Origin: JAXHTH01 sp034211115
GTDB lineage: Bacteria; Planctomycetota; Phycisphaerae; Phycisphaerales; SM1A02
DNA: 9,816 nucleotides
NCBI GenBank assembly: GCA_034211115.1
Contig: JAXHTH010000033.1
Coordinates: 1-9,816, forward strand
Direction: 5' to 3'
The notes below the pieces were generated by a model that was not told the origin of the DNA, made no database searches, and saw nothing but the letters and a program-made list of their open reading frames with translations. A program made the translations under genes and the position numbers. Shown piece by piece: positions 5,389 to 9,816 of the stretch; the first letter of the stretch is position 1; every line of letters begins with the position of its first letter.

Positions 5389-7596
5389 TCAGCTCAGGAT
5401 GCGGACGATGTCGTTGTAGAAGGTGACGACGAGCAGGCCGCCGATGAGGCAGATGCCGACGATGGTCGCCGCGTTCTGGAACTGAAGCGACGGCGGCCGG
5501 CCGCGAAGCTTCTCATAGACCAGGAACAGGAACAGCCCGCCGTCCACGATGGGCAGGGGCAGGAAGTTGATCACCGCGAGGTTCACGCTGATCATCCCCA
5601 GGAAGAAGATGAAGTACATGAACCCGTTGGGCAGGATCTTCGTGCCCAGCTCGACGATGCCCACGGGCCCGCGGAGCTGCTCGACGCCCACGCTGCCGCG
5701 AAAGAGACGATCGATGGTCAGGTACGTCATCACGATGAGCTTGTGCGTTTCGCGGAAGCCCATCACGGCCGCGGTGAGCGGATCTCCCCCCGCGGAGAGT
5801 ATGGTGTACACGGGCTGGAACGCATAGGCCGGCAGGCGGCTGTGCCAGGCCAGCCCGTGCAGATCCGCGACATCGTCGGCGGAGAGCGCCAGCGTGAGCG
5901 TTTCCCGCTCGGCGCCAAGCGTCGGATGAACGACCGTCAGTTCGACCTCGGCGCCTCCTCCCTCCGAGACGGCTTCGACCGTGTGCCGGCGCAGCGCCGC
6001 GCGGAACGACGGCCAGTCCTCCACCGGAGTGTCGTTCACCGCCGCGATCCGCGTGCGCGGCATGAGATTGAGCGGCGCGATCGGCGTGGGCACGACCTCC
6101 ATGCCTTCGCCCTCCTCGCGCGGCACGGCGATGCGCGGCAGCGGCCGGGCGATGATCGGCGTGTCCCAGGCATAGGCGAGAATGACGCCAAGCATGCCGC
6201 GACGATTCACGATCGCCTCGACGGACGTCACTTCGCCGCCCCGGAGGACGGTGATGGCAAGTGTCTCGCCGGCGTGCCTGCGCACCTCGCGGGCCAGCTC
6301 CCCGAAGCGGATGCCATCCCGCGAACCGAGTCGGAGGACGACGTCGCCGGGCCGGAGGATGCCGACGTTGGGACTGTCCTCGCCGAGGCTCTTGATCTTC
6401 GCGGGGGGCATGAGGCCGGAGAGACCGGACTCGAAGAGCCGTCCCCCCTCCGGCAGCGGCTGGGGATAGGGCAGATCCTGGTAGTCCGGCGCCACCGGCA
6501 CCCGGGCCTCGATCGCCGGTCCCGTGGGGCGGCCTTCCGCATCGACGGCCTGCCAGGTGGCGGGGACCGGCTGCCCGTCCCGCTCCGCGGCCAGTTCATT
6601 GAGCTGCTGGAAGGTCGAGATCGGCCGGCCGGCGGCGCTGACGACGGTCATCCCGAGCTCGACGCCCGCCTGCGAGAGACCGGTCTCCTGCAGGGCCTCG
6701 GCCACCTGCAGTTCCGGGGCGTCCTCCTCGATGAGGGTCGCCGATGATCCGCTCACGGCGCCGATGCTCAGCAGTCCCGTGTTACGATCCTGCCGGGGCG
6801 TCATCGTGAAACGCAACGGTTCGGGCACGCCGCTGCGGTCTACGGTGAGCGTGATCGACTCGCCGGGCTTGCTCATGGCGGCGGCGATGTGCAGGTCGGC
6901 GAAGGTTCGCGCCTCCTTGCCGTCGATGTGCGTGACGACGTCGCCGCTCTGAAGACCGACGGCCCTGATCCCGAGCTGGTCGGCGTTGTCGGCGCGGGTC
7001 GTGCCCGCGGGCATGGTGTCCACCACCTCGCCCACCACCGGCGCCTCGAACCGAACGCCGACCATGAACGCCCAGACGAAGAGGACGATGGCGAGGAGAA
7101 CGTTCATGATCACGCCCGCGGAGACGACGATCATCCGCTTTCCGATGGGGCAGGTGTTGTAACTTCGGGAGTCTTCGGATACGGCCCCGGGCTTGAGATC
7201 CTCCTGCCCCAGCATCTTGACGAACCCGCCGATGGGGACCCACCGCAGGGAGTACTCCGTCTCGCCGATGTCCAGCCGATCGGTGATGCGGTAGTACTCC
7301 GCTTCGGAAAGCGCCCTGAACGCCTGCTCGACGGTCTGGCCGGGCGGGCGGAGGAAGGCGTCGGAGCCGATGCACTCTCTCACCGCGGCGTCGCAGGCTC
7401 GTTTCGTCGAGCCCGGCCGGAAGCCGATCCCCTTGCGCCAACTGCAGATGACGGGGCCCATTCCGACGGCGAACGCCTGGGTTCGGATGCCCGCCCACTT
7501 CGCGGCGAGGAAGTGGCCCAGCTCGTGGAAGAAGATCAGCGCGCCGAAGCCGATGACCATGACGAGCAAGCCGTAGATCGAGGAAAAGATGCCCAT
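5389..7596 (-). CDS. rseP: RIP site-2 metalloprotease, RseP-like, oversized
   Basis: This 735-aa inner-membrane zinc protease cuts membrane-embedded substrates such as anti-sigma factors; typical relatives have about 420-450 aa. A first membrane helix contains the zinc site HELGH (24-28). VGMGP (44-48) and YSLRWVPIGGFVKM (115-128) are conserved. A second helix lies at about 155-182. Near the end are GPVGI (643-647), a helix with NFLPLPIVDGG (677-687) carrying the third ligand Asp685, and a last helix (about 709-727). The region between holds four PDZ-like modules, near 205-255, 308-368, 411-455 and 505-558. About 50 extra residues (56-112) separate GMGP from the YSLRW strand. The start has only a weak GGAA ribosome site. 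It lies 88 bp after dxr, likely in one operon. The symbol rests on family membership, and the native substrate is unknown. Confidence 0.94.
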   Translation of the reverse strand: MGIFSSIYGLLVMVIGFGALIFFHELGHFLAAKWAGIRTQAFAVGMGPVICSWRKGIGFRPGSTKRACDAAVRECIGSDAFLRPPGQTVEQAFRALSEAEYYRITDRLDIGETEYSLRWVPIGGFVKMLGQEDLKPGAVSEDSRSYNTCPIGKRMIVVSAGVIMNVLLAIVLFVWAFMVGVRFEAPVVGEVVDTMPAGTTRADNADQLGIRAVGLQSGDVVTHIDGKEARTFADLHIAAAMSKPGESITLTVDRSGVPEPLRFTMTPRQDRNTGLLSIGAVSGSSATLIEEDAPELQVAEALQETGLSQAGVELGMTVVSAAGRPISTFQQLNELAAERDGQPVPATWQAVDAEGRPTGPAIEARVPVAPDYQDLPYPQPLPEGGRLFESGLSGLMPPAKIKSLGEDSPNVGILRPGDVVLRLGSRDGIRFGELAREVRRHAGETLAITVLRGGEVTSVEAIVNRRGMLGVILAYAWDTPIIARPLPRIAVPREEGEGMEVVPTPIAPLNLMPRTRIAAVNDTPVEDWPSFRAALRRHTVEAVSEGGGAEVELTVVHPTLGAERETLTLALSADDVADLHGLAWHSRLPAYAFQPVYTILSAGGDPLTAAVMGFRETHKLIVMTYLTIDRLFRGSVGVEQLRGPVGIVELGTKILPNGFMYFIFFLGMISVNLAVINFLPLPIVDGGLFLFLVYEKLRGRPPSLQFQNAATIVGICLIGGLLVVTFYNDIVRILS

Positions 7597-7684
7597 GTCG
7601 TTTCCGCAGATGAGGTTTCAGGCGGAGCGGCGACGGCCCGCGTCCGGCCGCTGAACTGTCTATCGACCGCAGAGGGATTCTATT

Positions 7685-8902
7685 TCACCGCCTCGCCGAC
7701 GATGCGGCGGCGGAGCCCGCGGCGAGGGCGGAATGGTCGGCCACGAACGCGCGGGCGAGCCGGTCGGCCTCCAGCACGTCCTCCAGCCGCTCGACCGGCC
7801 GGACCGGGATCGCCTCCAGCGCCTCCCGGGCCAGGCGCGGAATGAGGCCGAACGGGATGCGATGATCCAGGAAGGCGGTAACCGCCGCCTCGTTGGCGGC
7901 GTTGAGGACCGCCCCCGCCGTGCCTCCCCGCCCGATCACGTCGTACGCCAGCCGGACGGCGGGGAACCGCTCATCATCAACCGGCTCGAATTCCATCCGC
8001 CGCAGATCGGTCCAGTCCATCGACCGGGCGCAGCCCTCCAGGCGCTGCGGCCAGGTGAGGGCGTACTGGATCGGCATGCGCATGTCCGGCGGGCTGAGCT
8101 GGGCCGCCACCGAGCCGTCCTCGAACTCGACGAAGCCGTGCACGAGCGACTGGGGATGGACGATGACCTCGATCTTCGAGGCGGGCATGTCGAAGAGCCA
8201 ATGCGCCTCGATGACCTCAAGGGCCTTGTTCATCATCGAAGCCGAATCGATGGTGACCTTCCGGCCCATGTTCCAGGTGGGATGGCGCAGGGCCTGCTCC
8301 GGCGTGGCGCTGAACAGCCGCTGCTTCTCCCACGTGCGGAACGGGCCCCCGGAGGCGGTGAGCACGAGACGCCTGACCTCATCGACGGTGCGCCCGGAGC
8401 GCAGGCATTGGGCGATGGCGCTGTGCTCGGAGTCGACAGGGAGGAGGTGAACGCCTTTGCGCGTTGCGCGGGGGAGGACGAGTTCGCCGGCGGCGACAAG
8501 CGTCTCCTTGTTCGCCAGCGCGATGTCGCAGCCCCGGTCGATCGCCGTGAGCGTGGCGGGCACGCCGGCCGAGCCCACCATCGCCCCGAGCAGAAGATCC
8601 CCCTCCCGGGCGATCGCCTCGACCAGCTCCTGCGCCGCGCCGGAACCGGTGTAGACGTGATCGATTCCATCCAGCGGGGATGTGCGGCCGCCGTCCGCGA
8701 CGGCGACGTGCTCGACGCCGAACCGCGCGGCCTGTCGTGCGAGGAGGGCGGTGTTGGCGCCGGCGGCGAGGCCGACCACGTCCAGCTCCGCCAGACCCTG
8801 CGCGTGCAGATGATCGACGACCTCCAGGGCATTGACGCCGATGGAGCCGGTGGAGCCCAACACGATGAGTCGGCGCGATGGCCGGGCTCGCAGCTCGGTC
8901 AT
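7685..8902 (-). CDS. dxr: 1-deoxy-D-xylulose-5-phosphate reductoisomerase
   Basis: Dxr converts 1-deoxy-D-xylulose 5-phosphate to 2-C-methyl-D-erythritol 4-phosphate with NADPH and a divalent metal, the committed step of the MEP isoprenoid pathway in the cytoplasm. The 405-aa product is of standard length. GSTGSIG (16-22) is the NADPH loop and ALANKETLV (128-136) is conserved. Metal ligands are Asp157 and Glu159 in LPVDSEHSAI, and Glu229 in MNKALE. TASGGPFR (182-189) and the flexible lid HPTWNMG (207-213) are present. The C-terminal part, with LNAANEAAV (333-341), is complete. The ATG lies 2 bp after the stop of the IF2_N gene, so translation is probably coupled. rseP follows 88 bp downstream. 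The last residues are Ala/Ser-rich, as is common at this end. Confidence 0.98.
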   Translation of the reverse strand: MTELRARPSRRLIVLGSTGSIGVNALEVVDHLHAQGLAELDVVGLAAGANTALLARQAARFGVEHVAVADGGRTSPLDGIDHVYTGSGAAQELVEAIAREGDLLLGAMVGSAGVPATLTAIDRGCDIALANKETLVAAGELVLPRATRKGVHLLPVDSEHSAIAQCLRSGRTVDEVRRLVLTASGGPFRTWEKQRLFSATPEQALRHPTWNMGRKVTIDSASMMNKALEVIEAHWLFDMPASKIEVIVHPQSLVHGFVEFEDGSVAAQLSPPDMRMPIQYALTWPQRLEGCARSMDWTDLRRMEFEPVDDERFPAVRLAYDVIGRGGTAGAVLNAANEAAVTAFLDHRIPFGLIPRLAREALEAIPVRPVERLEDVLEADRLARAFVADHSALAAGSAAASSARR

Positions 8903-8904
8903 GA

Positions 8905-9816
8905 TCAGTCACTCACCTCCGACTCGGGCTCGTCGGCCGTCTCGAGCACGGCAGGCGAAACCTTGCGCTGTCTACGATACAGCGCGCGACGCTTCCTGCG
9001 GCGCGTCGGAGGTTCTTTTGGCTCTTCCGGGGCGGGTTTCTCGGGTTCCGGCATCGGGGGCGTTTGGGGGGCGGGGCCGGCGGCGTCCTTCCGAGCCCGT
9101 TTCCCGCGCGTCTTTCGCTTCTTCTTCGCCGGGGCGGGGCCGGCGGCCTGATCCCCGGACCCATCGCCCTCATCGGCGTGCGGCGACGAGACCGGCGCCT
9201 CCCCCGCGGTCTTCTTCCGCTTCTTTCGTTTCCGTCCCGTCATCTCGGGGGCCGGCTTCGGGGAAGGCGGGGTCGGCGCCGACGCGGCCGGCTCGCCGGC
9301 ATCGGGCTTCGGCGCCTCCGACGAGCCGGTCTTCGAGGCGCCCTTCCCGCCGCGCTTTCGTCCCCCGCGCCGCCGGCGGCGACGCGAGGCGGGCCGATCC
9401 GATGACTTCTCAGGCTCTCCGTCCGAGGCGGCCTGGTCGGCGGGGGACGGCGTGTCGCCCTCGAACCAGCCGCGAACGACCTCCGCCTTCTCCCGGGGGA
9501 TCGAGGACATGTGGCTCTTGACGGGGATCCCGCCCTCCTCGCGGCACCGGGTGATGAGCTCTCGGGAGGCGACATCCAGCTCGCGGGCGAGCTCGTGGAT
9601 GCGGATATTGGCGGCGTTGACCTCCTCGGTCACCGGCTGCTCGGCCTGGCGGCTCCCCTCGGCCCCCTCCTTGCGGGAACGGCGCTTGCCGCGCCTGGAC
9701 GGCTTCTGTGGGGGTTTTTCCGCGGGCCTGTCCGCCGGCTGGTCGGGGCTCGTGTCAGCGGGCTTGGCCCCCGAAGCGGCGTCCGGTCCCGCGGACGAGG
9801 GCGGCTTGCGTTTGCG
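8905..9816 (-). CDS. Basic low-complexity protein with an IF2_N domain (5' end outside window)
   Basis: The frame is open from the right edge to TGA 8905-8907: 303 visible residues, start not seen. A GTG at 9633 could be read as a start, but it has no good ribosome site and the sequence before it is of the same Lys/Arg/Pro/Glu-rich kind, so the gene probably starts outside. Residues 71-119 (9460-9606) form an IF2_N domain as found in initiation factor IF-2: IRIHELARELDVASRELI, then GIPVKSHMSSI and a final helix. The rest is predicted disordered, with six Lys/Arg blocks (1-4, 41-49, 145-158, 195-202, 231-243, 272-285) between Pro/Ala/Glu-rich linkers. No GTPase or other IF-2 domain follows, so this is not a normal infB. 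An RNA- or ribosome-binding role is inference. It heads the visible operon before dxr. Confidence 0.86.
   Translation of the reverse strand, partial: RKRKPPSSAGPDAASGAKPADTSPDQPADRPAEKPPQKPSRRGKRRSRKEGAEGSRQAEQPVTEEVNAANIRIHELARELDVASRELITRCREEGGIPVKSHMSSIPREKAEVVRGWFEGDTPSPADQAASDGEPEKSSDRPASRRRRRRGGRKRGGKGASKTGSSEAPKPDAGEPAASAPTPPSPKPAPEMTGRKRKKRKKTAGEAPVSSPHADEGDGSGDQAAGPAPAKKKRKTRGKRARKDAAGPAPQTPPMPEPEKPAPEEPKEPPTRRRKRRALYRRQRKVSPAVLETADEPESEVSD
8913..8920 (-). promoter_or_regulatory. dxr Shine-Dalgarno site inside the upstream gene
   Basis: Minus-strand GGAGGTGA lies in the last codons of the IF2_N gene, 10 nt before the dxr ATG. Ribosomes ending the first gene at TGA 8905-8907 are therefore placed at the dxr start, which fits translational coupling. 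The spacing is slightly long. Confidence 0.65.

Noticed and set aside
5233..6747. 504-aa open frame on the + strand opposite rseP
   Set aside because: It is antisense to a fully conserved protease. Its product is Asp/Arg/His-rich low complexity, as expected when GC-rich codons are read backwards, with no recognisable domain.
7626..7652. Hairpin AGCGGC / GCCGCT between dxr and rseP
   Set aside because: It has a 6-bp stem with a 15-nt loop in very GC-rich DNA and no U-tract; it is weak and may be chance.
7733..9151. 472-aa open frame on the + strand opposite dxr and the IF2_N gene
   Set aside because: It is a shadow of dxr codons on the opposite strand, of biased composition and with no family signature or ribosome site.
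9460..9633. GTG 9633 as the real start of the IF2_N protein
   Set aside because: There is no close ribosome site, and the frame stays open to the window edge with the same basic low-complexity composition, so the gene most likely continues outside.

Overview
This is a GC-rich, densely coding bacterial chromosome segment made mostly of conserved housekeeping genes. I see no transposase, integrase, CRISPR array, tRNA, rRNA or phage gene. The best guess for the host is a planctomycete, perhaps Phycisphaerae. That rests on remembered family resemblance: the oversized site-2 protease with its insertion, the purA-uppS neighbourhood and an IF2_N-domain protein next to dxr. It is inference, not proof.

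Layout from left to right. On the + strand lie the last 42 codons of adenylosuccinate synthase (purA, 2-130) and the isoprenyl transferase uppS (247-1020), followed by a short GC-rich repeat and hairpin. A small WGR-like protein of unknown function (1166-1618, +) comes next. It overlaps by 25 bp, tail to tail, a receiver-GGDEF diguanylate cyclase (1594-2670, -) whose receiver has lost its phosphoacceptor. An SDR oxidoreductase (2881-3600, -) and an aldehyde dehydrogenase (3755-5188, +) are transcribed away from each other from a 150 bp divergent intergenic region.

A 200 bp convergent intergenic region (5189-5388) carries a 47 bp direct repeat, a large hairpin and a 12 bp palindrome. Beyond it, on the - strand, is an apparent operon read from right to left: a basic, low-complexity protein with an IF2_N domain (8905 to past 9816), dxr (7685-8902), and the site-2 protease rseP (5389-7596).

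Functional picture. Dxr commits carbon to the MEP isoprenoid pathway, and UppS turns its products into the polyprenyl lipid carrier for the envelope. RseP-type proteases cut membrane-bound regulators, often in envelope stress. Many bacteria keep uppS, cdsA, dxr and rseP together; here uppS is separated from dxr-rseP and cdsA is not in the window. The most unusual items are the IF2_N protein without a GTPase, the degenerate receiver on the cyclase, the four PDZ-like modules in the protease, and the uncharacterised WGR-like protein. I found no convincing new multi-gene system.
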